From positions 35,796,501-35,860,500 of the forward strand of contig JANJXV010000013.1 in the NCBI GenBank assembly GCA_024803745.1: DNA of 64,000 nucleotides, written 5' to 3'. The DNA comes from Megascapheus bottae. Lineage: Eukaryota > Chordata > Mammalia > Rodentia > Geomyidae. This document shows, piece by piece, positions 10,494 through 21,724 of the stretch (its first letter is position 1; the number at the start of each line of letters is the position of its first letter). Both the position numbers and the translations under genes were made by a program. The notes beneath the pieces were generated by a model, which worked only from the letters and a program-made list of their open reading frames with translations, had not been told where the DNA came from and searched no databases.

Positions 10494-11866
10494 AGGCCTG
10501 TTGAGTTGGGTTAGTTCTTCTTGGTTCAGTGTGGGTATGTTAATATTGGCTAGGAATTCGTCCATTTCTTCTAGATTCTCAAATTTGTTGGCGTAAAGGT
10601 TTGAGAAGTTTTCCCTCATGATACTCTGGTTCTTGGTAATTTCTGTCGTGATATTACCATTTTCGTCAGTGATTTTGTTTATTTCGGTATGCTCCCTTCT
10701 TTTTTTGGTAAGATTTGCTAAGAGTTTGTCAATTTTGTTAATTCTTTCAAAGAACCAACTCCTTGTTTTGTTGATTCTTTCTTATTTTTTTTTTTTTTTG
10801 CTAGTCCTGGGCTTGAGCTCAGGGCATGAACCCTGTCCTTGGACTTTCTCAAGGCTAGAGCTCTACCACTTGAACCTCAGCACCACTTCTGGCTTTTTTT
10901 CTATGTATGTGGTACCGAGGAATTGAACCCGGGTCTTCGTGCATGCTAGGCAAGCACTCTACCACTAGGCCAAACTCCCGGCCCTTTGTTGATTCTTTCT
11001 ATAGTTTTTTTGGATTCCAATTCATTTAATTCTGCTTTGATTTTAATAATTTGCTTCCTTCTAGTGGGATTAGGGTTGGTTTGTTGCTCTTTTTCCAGGA
11101 GCTTAAGGTGACACATTAAATTGTTGGTTTGTGATTTTTCCAATTTGTTATTATAAGCACTCAGAGCTATAAATTTTCCTCTGAGTACTGCCTTTGCCGT
11201 GTCCCAAAGGAGCTGGTATTTTGTGTGTTCCTTTTTGTTAAATTTCATAAACTGTTGGATTTCTGTTCTGATCTCTTTGATGACCCATTGGTGATTCAAC
11301 AATGTGTTGTTCAATCTCCATGAGTTACTGGGTTTTCGTTGGTGGAGATGGGTATTCAGTTCCAATTTGATGCCCTTGTGGTCTGAGAGAGTGCAGGGAA
11401 TAATTTCGGTGTTTCTGAATCTGTCCAGGTTTGTTTTATGGCCTAAAATGTGGTCTATTTTGGAGAATGTTCCATGTGCTGCTGAAAAAAAAATGTATAT
11501 TGTGTTGTTTCTGGGTGGAATAATCTGCAGATGTCTGTTAGATCTGGTTGGTCTATATAGTTGTTCAATTCTAAGGTTTCTCTGTTGAGTTTTTGCCTTG
11601 TTGATCTGTCCAAAGGTGAGAGTGGTGTGTTAAAGTCACCAACAATCACTGTGTTTTGATCTATGTATGGTTTCAGTGAAAGTAAAGTTTGCTTGATGAA
11701 GTTTGGAGCTCTGGGATTAGGTGTGTAGATATTTAGGATGGTTATGTCCTCCTGGAGGAAAGATCCCTTTAGTAGTATGTAGTAACCTTCTTTGTCTTTT
11801 CTCACTAATTTTAGTTTGAAGTTTATTTTATCTGATATGAGGATGGCAACTCCAGCCTGTTTCAGA
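10494..11866 (-). pseudogene. L1 ORF2 fragment (endonuclease to pre-RT region)
   Basis: Minus-strand piece of LINE-1 ORF2. Starting from 11866, the translation shows the C-terminal half of the APE-like endonuclease: GVAILISD, NIYTPN, the catalytic-region motif GDFNTPLSPLDRS, then TDICR. The linker region follows (KLELNTHLH, LNHQWVIKEI, NELESKKTIERIN). The N-terminal part of the endonuclease and the reverse transcriptase are absent. One extra base in a T/A run near 11485-11493 breaks the frame just after the QYTF motif. A SINE at 10783-10984 interrupts the rest. There is no 3' UTR or poly(A), so this is an internal fragment and non-functional. Confidence 0.93.
10783..10984 (-). mobile_element. 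IDL-Geo SINE inside L1 ORF2
   Basis: Near-consensus minus-strand element with its T-run tail at 10783-10799. A perfect 16-bp target duplication, tttgttgattctttct, lies at 10767-10782 and 10985-11000. Removing the insert restores continuous L1 sequence, which shows the SINE is younger than the L1. Confidence 0.95.
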
Positions 11867-11892
11867 TTTATTTTTTGGGGGGGGGGAAGGAG

Positions 11893-11984
11893 GGTTGGGC
11901 TGTTCTGGATCTGTGATCTTCTTGTCACAGCTTCCCAAGTAGCTAGGACCACATGTGTGAGACTAGCCAGACAGTGCCTGGCCT
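11893..11984 (-). mobile_element. B1-like SINE end fragment
   Basis: A minus-strand remnant keeps 'cttcccaagtagctaggacc' and a 'cagtgcctggcc' end, as in the 7SL-like head. It follows a G run that abuts the L1 fragment. Confidence 0.55.
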
Positions 11985-12369
11985 CTCTTTTTTCTTAATT
12001 GGGATGGAATCCACTCAACATTAAACTCACCCTGTTGGTGTTAAAGTGTAGTTTCAGCATATGCAGTACTTTTACAGTATTTTAGAACCACTTCTATTCA
12101 GTCCACAACTTTTATCATTATTTCAAAGCCAGCTCCCCTGTTTGTTAACAGTTGGTTCTTATTCTTCCCACCCCCCAGCCTTGGGCAAACACACCTTTCC
12201 TTTTCAGCTCTCGCCTAGTCTTTGGCCAACACAGCAACGAGACAAATTTAAGACTTGAGCAGGTCACGTGACAACTCCACTTGGGAACTGTCACCTGTGT
12301 CTCATCGCATTTGTATTTGAGCTGAAGTCCTGCTTAGACTGGGCTCTAGCTTTCTTTTCCATCTTATCC

Positions 12370-12725
12370 TATTACCAGTCTCCCCCATGTTCAAACCACA
12401 CTATCCATTCTGACCTCTTTGCTGTGCCTCAGATCTGCCAAGGGTGCTTCGACCCTGCCTGGCCTTTGCACAGACTGCTCCTTTGGCCTGGAGAGAGAGC
12501 TCTTTCTCCAGAAATCCAGAAAGCCTGCTCCTTTCCTGCCTTGGCCCAAATGTTGCTTTATCAGCATGAGGTCTCTCTGGGCTACCTGATATAAAGAGCG
12601 ATGTCCTCCCCTGTCCATCTCCCTTGTTTTGATTTATTTTGTCCTTAGCGCGTAGTTATTGATTACTTTCCCATATTAGAATGTCAGAGAATTCTAGAAA
12701 AGCAAGGATACTGCTTTTTAGTCCC
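12370..12725 (+). mobile_element. L2 LINE 3'-end relic
   Basis: Ordered L2 landmarks: 'cctggcctttgcacagactg', 'cctttggcctggagagagag', 'ttggcccaaatgttgcttta', then 'ttagaatgtcagagaattct'. These match the mammalian L2 3' segment (ctttgcacatgctgttccct ... aaatgtcacctc ... agaatgtaagctcc). Frames 12268-12618 are artefacts of this relic. Confidence 0.65.
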
Positions 12726-13589
12726 AACACTTGCAGCTACGCCTGATAGCAAGCATTACAAGCCTCTGCTGGCTTGTAATGTGCCAATATGTTTGTTGCA
12801 ACTCCCTAAGGAGAGAATATTTTGGCACTATGTTTCTTCTATCAGTTTTCCCCTCCCTCCTGCACTTTTCTCTCCTTTCCCTCTCTACTTCCTTCCCACC
12901 CTCTTTCTTTCCTTCCACCCATGCAGTCTATTTTTCCAAAAAATATTTTTGGGTAATACTGGAATAGACTCTTATCTGTGATAAATCCTATTTGAGGGAA
13001 GGTGGTTGGGGTTAATGTTACATAATCTTTTCCCCTAGATGAATAAAACATTAAGAATACAGGAAAACCATACACCCAAAAGGTCTGATCCTAACTGGAG
13101 GCTGTTTTTCAGTAACTTGCTGGGTAAGGTCTGGTTAATGACTTCTTTAATTTTGAAAAGTAATTTTGCACATCTTTATCTTCACAAGTAAGGCATAGTG
13201 AAATTTTACGTTCTTTTTCTCCCCTAACTATTGAAATGGATTGAGCCTGCTCTGTGCCCGCTCTCGTCTCTATCTGCCCAGCTCATGTCCACCTGGGCCT
13301 TTTGGAATGTCAGCATTCTGCTGGGTCCCTCAGCAGCCAGTGGCAAGTTCAAGGACCAAGCTTACCTTGACTCTGTGAGAAGCAGCTCTGAGGGGCATGG
13401 GTGTCTGGCTTATTTCTGTTTTGTTGGCTACTGTAAACCCAAACATCCAACATCATACTGTTCCCAGAACAGGTGGCCAATTAACGTTTGTTGAATGAAC
13501 TTTTGGAGTGACACCAGGGGATTTCATTTTACTTGGCCCAACCTCATGATACCTCATAAGTAGGATTTGGCTTTGGTGAGGTGTTTTGT
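12726..13589. other. Non-genic stretch with pyrimidine tract
   Basis: A CT-rich tract occupies about 12846-12920 and explains the Arg/Glu/Lys-rich antisense frames there. The rest looks unique and shows no gene. Confidence 0.55.
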
Positions 13590-13765
13590 TTATTTTTTGC
13601 AAGTCTTGGGGCTTGGCCTCGGGATCTTAGCACTGTCCTTGGAATTTCTCACTTGAGCCATAGCACCACTTCTGGCTTTTTCTATGTATGTGGTACCGAA
13701 GAATTGAACCCAGGTCTTCATGCATGCTAGGCAAGCACTCTACCACCAGACCAACTCCCAGGCCC
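13590..13765 (-). mobile_element. IDL-Geo SINE
   Basis: Minus strand, with a small internal deletion in the Geo monomer (ggaatttctcacttgagcca skips the 'aaggctagagctctacc' segment). IDL landmarks remain: 'tgcatgctaggcaagcactc', 'accagaccaactcccaggcc'. Confidence 0.88.
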
Positions 13766-14005
13766 TGTTTTTTTTTTTTTTAATGTAGTTGCGATTCAGT
13801 CCCAAATATGTTTTATAAAGGAGAAGTTTTATATTGTCCTCTCTGAGTGTGATAATTACTTTGTTTTCTAATAGGTTTGTGAAGTTCTGATTGGAAGCCA
13901 AAGAAACTTTCTCCTCCTATTAATATAGACATTCTTGGAATGACACATTAGATGGTTTGAAAGTTTTGTGATAGATTAACAGAAGAGAACCCTCTTGGGT
14001 ATCTG

Positions 14006-14341
14006 TGTCGGGAGCAAGAGTGGAAACAAACTGTACTTTGATTTGCATCAGATAATTGCTTGATTGTCTTATTGTTTTTTGGCCTTCTCCTGTTCAATTG
14101 ATCTGAGATTTACCATATGAATGTAACCCTCAACAGCTCCCTGATTAACGATCTGGATGTAACACCTGGGAGGGCCCTGGTCTCGGGAGGGGATAAAAAC
14201 TTTGTGTTAAGAATAAACGAGGCGGCAGTTTTTGCTTGGGCTGCAGACCTCCTGGACCCGATGTGTTTGTCTCTCTTCTAATTTTTCCAGTCCCTGCCCC
14301 TTATTTCAGGAACCCCAATTTGCTGCCAGGAGGCCCCGGCA
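14006..14341 (+). repeat. 5' LTR of the non-autonomous ERV
   Basis: Begins tgtcgggagc and ends cccggca. It holds a TATA-like box and a polyadenylation signal close together, and is identical to the 3' LTR except at 14328. Confidence 0.95.
14193..14217 (+). promoter_or_regulatory. LTR core: TATA-like box and AATAAA signal
   Basis: ATAAAA at 14193-14198 lies 13 bp upstream of AATAAA at 14212-14217. With a start site the usual 25-30 bp after the TATA box, transcripts would begin just past AATAAA. The signal would then be in U3 and used only at the 3' LTR. The equivalent bases in the 3' LTR are 16337-16361. Confidence 0.6.
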
Positions 14342-14343
14342 TC

Positions 14344-14361
14344 TGGCGCCTGAACAGGGCC
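14344..14361 (+). other. Primer binding site, tRNA-Lys type
   Basis: TGGCGCCTGAACAGGGCC, two bases after the LTR, matches the site complementary to the tRNA-Lys3 3' end (TGGCGCCCGAACAGGGAC) at 16 of 18 positions. This supports placement among Lys-primed class II elements and excludes the Phe-primed (IAP) and Pro-primed (gamma) types. Confidence 0.85.
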
Positions 14362-15242
14362 TGTTCAGCTCAGAGGTGTTAGGGAATTTGGGATTTATTA
14401 CTTTAAGTTAAAGTTTGGAAACATGTATTAGAGATTTAAATGTAAAATTGTTCATTAACGTCAGAAACTTTGCCTGTCCTTTCTTGCAAACTGACACTAG
14501 AAATCTGATGGTAAAATGTGGATAATGTGATTAGTATTTTAAAGGAATGTTTAAAAAAAAAAAAAAAGGAAGAAAACTAAGTCCAGACTTGGACTTTTGG
14601 TGCACTGATGTCTATAGTTCTTGCATTAGGGAAAAACTGTTATTTGAGTTTAAACTGTCGTTGGAGTTTTAGACAGTAATCTAAACTGCATAAGAGCCCC
14701 TTTTTTCTAAAAGGCAAGAGGAGTGCCTTGGGCCCTAGGGGGCCTGAGGGCAGGAGCTCTTTGTGCCCTTAAAGGTTTTTCAATTGCAAATAAAGGCTAA
14801 GGTGTTAATTGTTTAAGCCAGTATCAGTAAAAGTTATTAAGAACATTGGAAATGGGTTTCTAAACAATATTTGAAAGTGAAGTTGTCTTATATGTTTAAA
14901 GAAAGAGAGAAAAGGAAAATCAGGACTACCAAAGTAATTGCTTAATTGCTATTTCAGCTTGCTCTTGTAACTTCCAGCTAGCCCATTGGAGAAGAACAGC
15001 AATCCTTATTCAGATGTAACTTTGGCCTTTTCCAGGTTCTAGGTAAGCTCATGCTTAGAGACTATTTCTGTGTCTACCACCTTGTTGCTCTAATTGGAGA
15101 TACATGGCCGTTTGTAGGACTCACTGATCTGAAAACTGCAGTTTTGAGCCAACCCCGGGCAAAGCAAAGTCCCTGTGAGATTGTGGTGTCTAATCTGGCA
15201 GCAGAGTGCTATTAAGGCAGAGTTGCTTTGGAGCTTGAAGCC

Positions 15243-15378
15243 GCAGAGTGCTAGCTCTGAGCTGAACAGCTGGGGGACAGCACTCAAGCACCAAGCTCAG
15301 GACTCACAGTGGCAGGGTGCTAGCCTTGAGCTGGAGAGCTGAGGGACAGTGCCCAGGCCCTGAGTTCAAGTCCAGCAA
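15243..15378 (+). repeat. Two tandem Geo-like units inside the ERV
   Basis: Units at about 15243-15306 and 15311-15378 each read 'gcag(a/g)gtgctag ... gagct ... gggacag ... caagc/aggccctgag'. This matches the right monomer of the SINEs in the window. They are captured SINE sequence or share a source with it. There is no head monomer and no target duplication, so this is not a simple later insertion. Confidence 0.7.
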
Positions 15379-15640
15379 CTAAGCAAGTGAATTGCCAATG
15401 GGACATTTATCCCTGTGTGGGGAAACTCTACTGGGACACGACGCAGAAAGCCTCTGCTTGGATGGCAGAGATGGTGTCAGATCTTAGTCACTTGTGCTTG
15501 GCCGATCAAATTAATCAGAGCCGGGAGGTCATAGAATAGTTTGTAAGCATGCCTCACTAATGCCCGTGCCTTTCATAACTGGGCAGGAACTTGTCAATCT
15601 TCTGTGATAGTGGATAGTTTAAAGCCCTAATTGAGCAAAA

Positions 15641-15671
15641 TTTTTATTTATTTATTTATTTATTTATTTTT
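15641..15671 (+). repeat. (TTTA)n short tandem repeat within the ERV
   Basis: About seven TTTA units in the ERV interior, 260 bp after the Geo-like units. Confidence 0.9.
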
Positions 15672-16130
15672 GACACCAGCCACAAATTCAGGAAAAGTTT
15701 GTGGATCTGAGACTTGTGTCTCTATTAATCTGTTTAGATCTGACAACTGAAGCATTGTTAAGGTTGCAGAAATTTAGTTCCCCAGACAATCAAGAAAAGG
15801 CTTTTGCAAATGGGTGCTATGTAACTACACTATTGTAGCCAAAGATGGTTTGTGCAGTTGTTAAATGTCAAATATGATCTCTAGTTTGGAGTAAATTATT
15901 ATTCCTGATATCTAATCCTTGCAATCCCTAATAAACAGGCTAGGCTTTTTAAGGTCCCTGGTCAAGCACAGAGACAACGCCCCTGAGTCAGCTTGAAGAA
16001 GTCACAGAAGCCGAATCTCCGCCCATCTATCCCCTTTAGATGAAGGGACCAGTCATTTTTGGAAAGTGAGACAGGATAATGAGATATTAGAGATAGTGAA
16101 AAGAATAGAAATTGCACTTGTGTTTCTTTT

Positions 16131-16149
16131 AAAATAAAGACGGGGGATA
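16131..16149 (+). other. Polypurine tract of the ERV
   Basis: Purine-rich aaaataaagacgggggata lies immediately upstream of the 3' LTR, where plus-strand DNA synthesis would be primed. A single C and T interrupt the tract. Confidence 0.65.
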
Positions 16150-16485
16150 TGTCGGGAGCAAGAGTGGAAACAAACTGTACTTTGATTTGCATCAGATAAT
16201 TGCTTGATTGTCTTATTGTTTTTTGGCCTTCTCCTGTTCAATTGATCTGAGATTTACCATATGAATGTAACCCTCAACAGCTCCCTGATTAACGATCTGG
16301 ATGTAACACCTGGGAGGGCCCTGGTCTCGGGAGGGGATAAAAACTTTGTGTTAAGAATAAACGAGGCGGCAGTTTTTGCTTGGGCTGCAGACCTCCTGGA
16401 CCCGATGTGTTTGTCTCTCTTCTAATTTTTCCAGTCCCTGCCCCTTATTTCAGGAACCCCAATTTGCTGCCGGGAGGCCCCGGCA
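16150..16485 (+). repeat. 3' LTR of the non-autonomous ERV
   Basis: Same length as the 5' LTR with one difference (G16472). Followed directly by the tatctg target duplication. Open frames that start in it and run into the flank (16380-16592) are chance frames. Confidence 0.95.
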
Positions 16486-16491
16486 TATCTG

Positions 16492-17479
16492 CTTTGAGTG
16501 CACTGTGTTATCGGTGCACCTGGAATAAAAGTTACTCTGATGGATTGTCCACAAAGGACTTTGAATTCAGAAAGATACAAAGAATGATGTGAACCCACAA
16601 TGGAAATTGTGAGTTGATATTTTGTTTTCTAGAAATGGCTCAAACCAAAGCGATGTGAATTCTGGGAACTTGGGAGAAAAAAGACCATTTGGAGAAGTCC
16701 AACATTTAGATATTTCAATCTGTTCACTAGAGCACAGAATAACCTACCCTTCTACCTTAGCTTTTCCACAAGTGCTACTCTGATTGCCCAGTAGGAAGAA
16801 TTGCATCCCATGTGGCTAATTAGCAGTGGGTACTGATGTCAGGTTAATAGTACTTCCACTTGTTCAGAAAATTTAGCTTGGGATGAGATGGACATGATAG
16901 CTTTAGAGCGGTGCAGTGAAACTGCGGAGGCAGAAGGAAAGGGAGCTGTGATTCTGACCTCTTTTTTAGTGATTTTTTTTAGTGATTTTTCACCATAGTG
17001 ACAGTTTCTATAAATCACACCTGTATTACAGTAGATAGCTGTAACCACTTGTGATTGCAAGTGAAATAACCTAAAATGTTACATTTACATGGTTTTGCTT
17101 CTTCATATTTTATGATTATCTTCTTTATTTTTTCATTTATAATATTCTTTAAACATATTAACTGACTGACAATAATTGTATATAACTGTGAGGTAGAGTT
17201 CTCCTTAAAAAAGTCATTAGACTGGGATCTTAAATGTCTAGAGGCCAAACAAATTTACTAAGGTGTTCAATTCGCCATACTTGATAAATCACATGCACTA
17301 GATGTATATACTGCATATACTCTAAGAATGTATACTTAGATGTGCAAAACCATCGAATGCAAAGCCTATTTTACAGAAAGTGTAAATATCTCTTGTGGTT
17401 TGTTAAGCACTCTGTTGGAAGTAAAAATCAGAATGATATGTGGATATACTCTTATTATCTCCCCCCCACCCCTTTGGTT
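16492..17479. other. Non-genic stretch, 1 kb
   Basis: AT-rich sequence with short antisense frames only. No repeat or gene recognised. Confidence 0.5.
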
Positions 17480-17717
17480 GGTTGTGGGGCTTGAACTCAC
17501 GGAGTGGGCATTCTCCCTGCAGTTTTTGTTTGTTTGTTTCTTTTTTCTTTTCTTTTTTTTTGCTTAAGGCTAGTGCTCTAGCACTTTGAGTGACAGCACC
17601 ACTTCTGCCTTTTGGCTGGTAATTAGACATAAGAATCTCATGGGCTTTCCTGCCAGGGCTGGGTCTACAATCCTCAGAGTATCTGGAATTATAGCCATTA
17701 GCCACCAGGGGTTGGCC
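17480..17717 (-). mobile_element. B1-Geo SINE with internal T-rich expansion
   Basis: Minus strand. The Geo tail is split by a (GTTT)n/T-rich run near 17522-17560, then 'cttaaggctagtgctctagc', the linker and a diverged B1-like head (agtatctggaattatagcca). Confidence 0.75.
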
Positions 17718-18633
17718 CATACCATTACAAATGAAACAAAACCAAGCAAAATTGAGCCACTGTAATATGAAGACTGTCTCTCTGTATTATATATCACCAC
17801 CAATTGGAGATCTTATAGTCAGCAAGCTGTAGACCCAGGAGAGCTGATGGTGTAAGTTCTAGTCTAGGAGCAAGTCTGAGGGGGGGAGACAAATGTCCTA
17901 GCTTGAAGACAGATAGAGAAATTCTTCTTACTCAGCCTTTTCTTCTATTTTAGTCTTCAGAGAATTAGATAAAGCTATGCACACTGGATAGGGCAATCTG
18001 CTTTACTTAGTCATATGCTTATTTCATCCTGAAATAACCTCGCAGAAATATTTTGAAATAATGTTAAGCCAAATATCTGGGCATCCTGTAGCCTAGTCAC
18101 CTTGACATGAAATTAACCATCACAAGTGCCATTTTGTCCTTGCTAGAGGTAAGGAAGTAGAAGTATAGTATGACCAGGCAACTCAGCCAAATTCAGGTGC
18201 CGGGAACGATGGAGGGAGAATGTAAGCACACACACTCTGCCTCCCAAATCCTCACTCTAACTTGGTTTGACAAATCACTTTGTAAATAAGAAAAGGAAGG
18301 ACATGAAAGAGGGGAAGTGGAGGACTCTTGTATTTTGCTAAGGACATGAACCTATTCAGGCAGACCTAGGATTTGAACCTAGGTCTTCTCCTGACACTTG
18401 GTTTAGTCTCAGGGGTCCTTCAACTCTCACATGGAATGTCCTCTGGGTGATGGACATTTGGACTGTGAAAGGACAAAGGTAAATGTTCAGCAGTATACCT
18501 GAACTATTGACTTAGCACCCTATGCAGTAGTGTGGCTGTTCAGTCTGCCAGGGTTATAACTCGTATCTATGATATTCAGACCTCAAATGTTCTCAGTAAG
18601 TTGACCTGGATAAGTTTGGTGATTATTTTAGTG
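17718..18633. other. Non-genic stretch, 0.9 kb
   Basis: No gene. The text 'gacctaggatttgaacctag' near 18365 resembles a MIR core but is too short to call. Confidence 0.45.
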
Positions 18634-18647
18634 CTGTATGCTACATT

Positions 18648-18854
18648 TCTTTTTTTCTTTTTTTCTTGCGAGTCCTGGAGCTTGAACTCAGGGCCTGAGC
18701 ACTATCCTTGGGCTTTCTCAAGGCTAGAGTTCTACCACTTGAGCCACAGCACCATTTCCAGCTTTTTTTTCTACATATATGGTATCAAGTAATTGAACCT
18801 GGGTCTTGGTGCATGCTAGGCAAGCACTCTACCACTAGGCCAAACTCCTGGCCC
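18648..18854 (-). mobile_element. IDL-Geo SINE
   Basis: Minus strand, T-rich tail first. A perfect 14-bp target duplication, ctgtatgctacatt, lies at 18634-18647 and 18855-18868. Several IDL substitutions (ctacatatatggtatcaagt) make it older than the copy at 909-1114. Confidence 0.93.
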
Positions 18855-18919
18855 CTGTATGCTACATTGCTAATATACTTCAGACTTTTTGTTAGAGTAC
18901 TCTTTCACATACAATGTTT

Positions 18920-19151
18920 TGTTGTTGGTGGTGGTTGTGGGGTTTGGACTCTGGGCATGGGCGCTGTCCTTGAGCTCTTCAGCTCAAGGCTTCCACCCTA
19001 CCCTTGAGCCACAGTGCCACTTCCAGTTTTCAAGTGGCTAATTGGAGATAAGAGTCTCACAGTCTTTAGTGCCTGGCCTGACTTTAAACCGCCACCCTCA
19101 GATCTCAGTCTCCTGAGTAACTAGGATTACAGGTGTGAGCTACTGGGCCTG
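18920..19151 (-). mobile_element. B1-Geo SINE
   Basis: Minus strand, tail (GTT/GGT)n, then Geo (ctgtccttgagctcttcagc), linker (gtggctaattggagataaga) and B1-like head (cctgagtaactaggattaca). Confidence 0.88.
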
Positions 19152-19364
19152 TCGCAAATTATTTTTAAAATGAATTAGTTTGATGACATAGATTTACTCT
19201 GGGGTTGTGGCCTTTCATAGATGTGAATGGTAAAGTGGGCTTTTACCTCTTCTTACCCAAGATTAGGGAAAAAAGTGAGTTATGAGAAGATGCCAGAGGA
19301 GGAGAAAGTAGCTGTTTAAGCAAAGTGATTGCAGAGACACAGCTCTGATAGAGACAGAAGAAGC

Positions 19365-19550
19365 CTGGTATAGTAAATAGAAACTTAGCATTGAAGTTAG
19401 ATGATGCTGGGTTTGAAACTTGGCTCTTGTAACCAAAGAAACACCCGTTACTTTTCTGAATCTGTGTTTATTAATAAAATGGGAAATATACTTTGTACCT
19501 TCCGGATGGTTATAAGGATAAGAAACAGTCATCCAGTACATGGTTTATGA
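19365..19550 (-). mobile_element. MIR relic
   Basis: Minus-strand MIR layout: 'ctgggtttgaaacttggctc', 'gttacttttctgaatctgtg', 'aaaatgggaaatata', 'ggttataaggat'. These mirror the MIR core (tctgccacttac...gggcaagttact...aaaatggg). Confidence 0.6.
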
Positions 19551-19578
19551 GAGTAGATATTACAAACCCTTTCTCTTG

Positions 19579-19831
19579 ACTGAATGCTGGTGGCTCATGC
19601 GTGCAGTTCTGGGTTTTCAGAAGGCAAAGATCTGAGGATCATAGTTCAATGCTAGCTGAGGCAGGAAAGTCCAAACGGACTCATATCTTCAGTTAACCAT
19701 CAAAAAGTTGAAAGTAGAGGTATAGGTCAAGTGATGGAAATGTCAGTCTTCAACAAACAAAGCTAAGGGACAGTGCCCAAACTCTGCGTTCAAGCCTAGT
19801 ACTGGTATAGAAACCAAACCAAACCAAACCA
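19579..19831 (+). mobile_element. B1-Geo SINE, diverged
   Basis: Plus strand: head 'gaatgctggtggctcatgcg', 'agatctgaggatcatagttc', Geo tail 'aagctaagggacagtgccca' and an (AAACC)n tail. Confidence 0.8.
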
Positions 19832-21724
19832 TCGTTCCTTCCTTTTGCTGTGGGTGTGGCTATTACCAGCCCAGAGTGCTGAGTGCTCAAGACCTTCACC
19901 TTGTCGAGAGTTTCCACACAGCTTTTGCCCCGATGGGGATCAGAACTGACTACTTATTAAGATTCTTGCCCCTGCCAGTAAGCCAGCTGCAAAGTACTCT
20001 TGTGTCTCTGGGCCAGGTGTACATTGAACAAAGGGACTCCCTGTCTTGTTCCTGGTTGGCATTCTGGATCTGAGCATGCCCTGCCTGACTGGTACAGTAC
20101 TACTGGTCTACCCTTTCTCTGTTCGCTTTACAGATGTACTCCCTTCTCACTGCCCCTGGCCCTCCCACCTCTTGACTGTGGCCATCAAAACAAGCCACAG
20201 TTCAGAGGTAACTTTCTATCTTTACATTTTTCCCCCATTTGGACAAGGAATCAATTTATATGGGTCACTTTAGGAACTATATTCTTTCAGGACAGTACAT
20301 TTAATGGCATTGTATTGCCAGTCATTTCTGAATTAGCATCAGTTAAGCTAGTGGTTTACTGACTTTATAAGCTGATGGCTTTGGAGACTGACTGGCTTAT
20401 TTAGTAGAAACAGTTGAGCCAGTCAGACACAGATGTGGTATCCTTTTCCTGGTTTTTACCCTGGGTTCTCCTTATCTTACCTCTGGATTATCACAACAGA
20501 ATTCTTTAGATCCAACATCTTAGCATTGTTACTGCTGCATCTGTCAACATCAGCAGGCAGAGACAAGACTCAGTGTGCTGCCCGGTGACAAGTGGACAGT
20601 TCCTGTTTTTAGCACATGTCCTAAGTGCCAAGCTAGTGGCCAGGCTGGTCAACAGAGTCAGGCCAAGAAAGGCAGTGAGCAGGTGGTCTTGGGACTTCCC
20701 TGCTAACCAAAGTTTAGTGAATTAGAACTATGGCACCAATTATTGGACTCTGTCTAATTTTCTAGGGTTGCTGTCATTTGAACTTACTGCCTGGGTTCAG
20801 TTCCATGGATCCAGGTATGTGAGTGTCCACGTTTTCCTGGAAGACACTCAGCACTAGTCTGTCACTAGTGGAAGCACTTTTTGTGGAATGAGATGTTTCT
20901 TCCTCCATTGAAGTTTTACTTTTCTGTGATCAAAGGGTATGGGCTTGAAAGTATTTTAAGATGCATCTTAAAAATGGTGATGCTTGTTTCAGACAGACCA
21001 CAGACCTATCAGTGCCACTTGTGGGAGAAAAAGGATTTAGATAAAATGATAACAATGACTCTTCACAAATCTGCTGATATTACCCCTGACATTTTTAAGT
21101 TTTGCCAAAAACTCTAAGGAGTTTTATTTTATGGAATCTATTTAAGATTTCTAGACTTCTGTGGAGCCATGGTGTGCTATTACATCACAACAATTACAGC
21201 TCGTATGAAAATGAGAGAATAACATGTCCAACCTTTCTTAGTGGAGGCAATTCATGGTTGGACAAATCTAGTTTATTCCATGTGTGTGCAGGAAGTTTCT
21301 AGATAACCTCTTTTCTCCTCCCCTGACCCCTCTGCCATCTCCTCCGTTCCCTCCTTCTTCCTATCTTTCTTTTTACTCAGGGTAAACACCTTCCCTTCCT
21401 CACTTCTTCCCTCCTTCCCCTCCTCCTCCTCTTCCTTCTGTGCTTAGCCTACATGTTGAATTTTAAAATGTCTGTTTTAAAATATCTAGTTGTTTAGTTA
21501 TTGTAGTTGTTACTTTTTGCACTTCTTCAATTTGGAAATTCATGTCTTTTTTGGGGGGGCTCATCACATTTATTGTCCTTCTTGACAAATTGCCTCTAGT
21601 CTAACAACTGAAAAAATTTATTCTACAGATTTCTGTCTAATTTTGTAGTCAGTTATTGTGAGAATGTTAGTTTGGCATCATGATCAGAAGCAGAAAGATG
21701 GTCTGCATGTTATGGTTTTGTTTT
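19832..21724. other. SINE-free non-genic stretch, 1.9 kb
   Basis: Unique-looking sequence with a CT-rich tract at about 21305-21440. Short overlapping frames near 19876-20362 and 20881-21302 show no domain. No gene called. Confidence 0.5.

Larger units (their letters stand above)
14006..16485 (+). mobile_element. Young non-autonomous LTR retrotransposon, class II ERV type
   Basis: A complete 2480-bp provirus-like element. Two 336-bp LTRs (14006-14341, 16150-16485) start TG and end CA. They differ at one base that I can find (A14328 versus G16472). A perfect 6-bp target duplication, tatctg, lies at 14000-14005 and 16486-16491; six bases is typical of class II (beta-type, ERVK-like) elements. 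A tRNA-Lys3-type primer binding site follows the 5' LTR, and a purine-rich tract precedes the 3' LTR. The 1808-bp interior has no gag, pro, pol or env frame (longest open frames under 80 codons). It therefore cannot make its own proteins and was mobilised in trans. Strand is given by LTR, PBS and PPT order. The interior carries SINE-derived (Geo) sequence. Confidence 0.95.

Noticed and set aside
14342..16149. Hidden gag or pol in the ERV interior
   Set aside because: No frame over about 75 codons and no recognisable motif on either strand.
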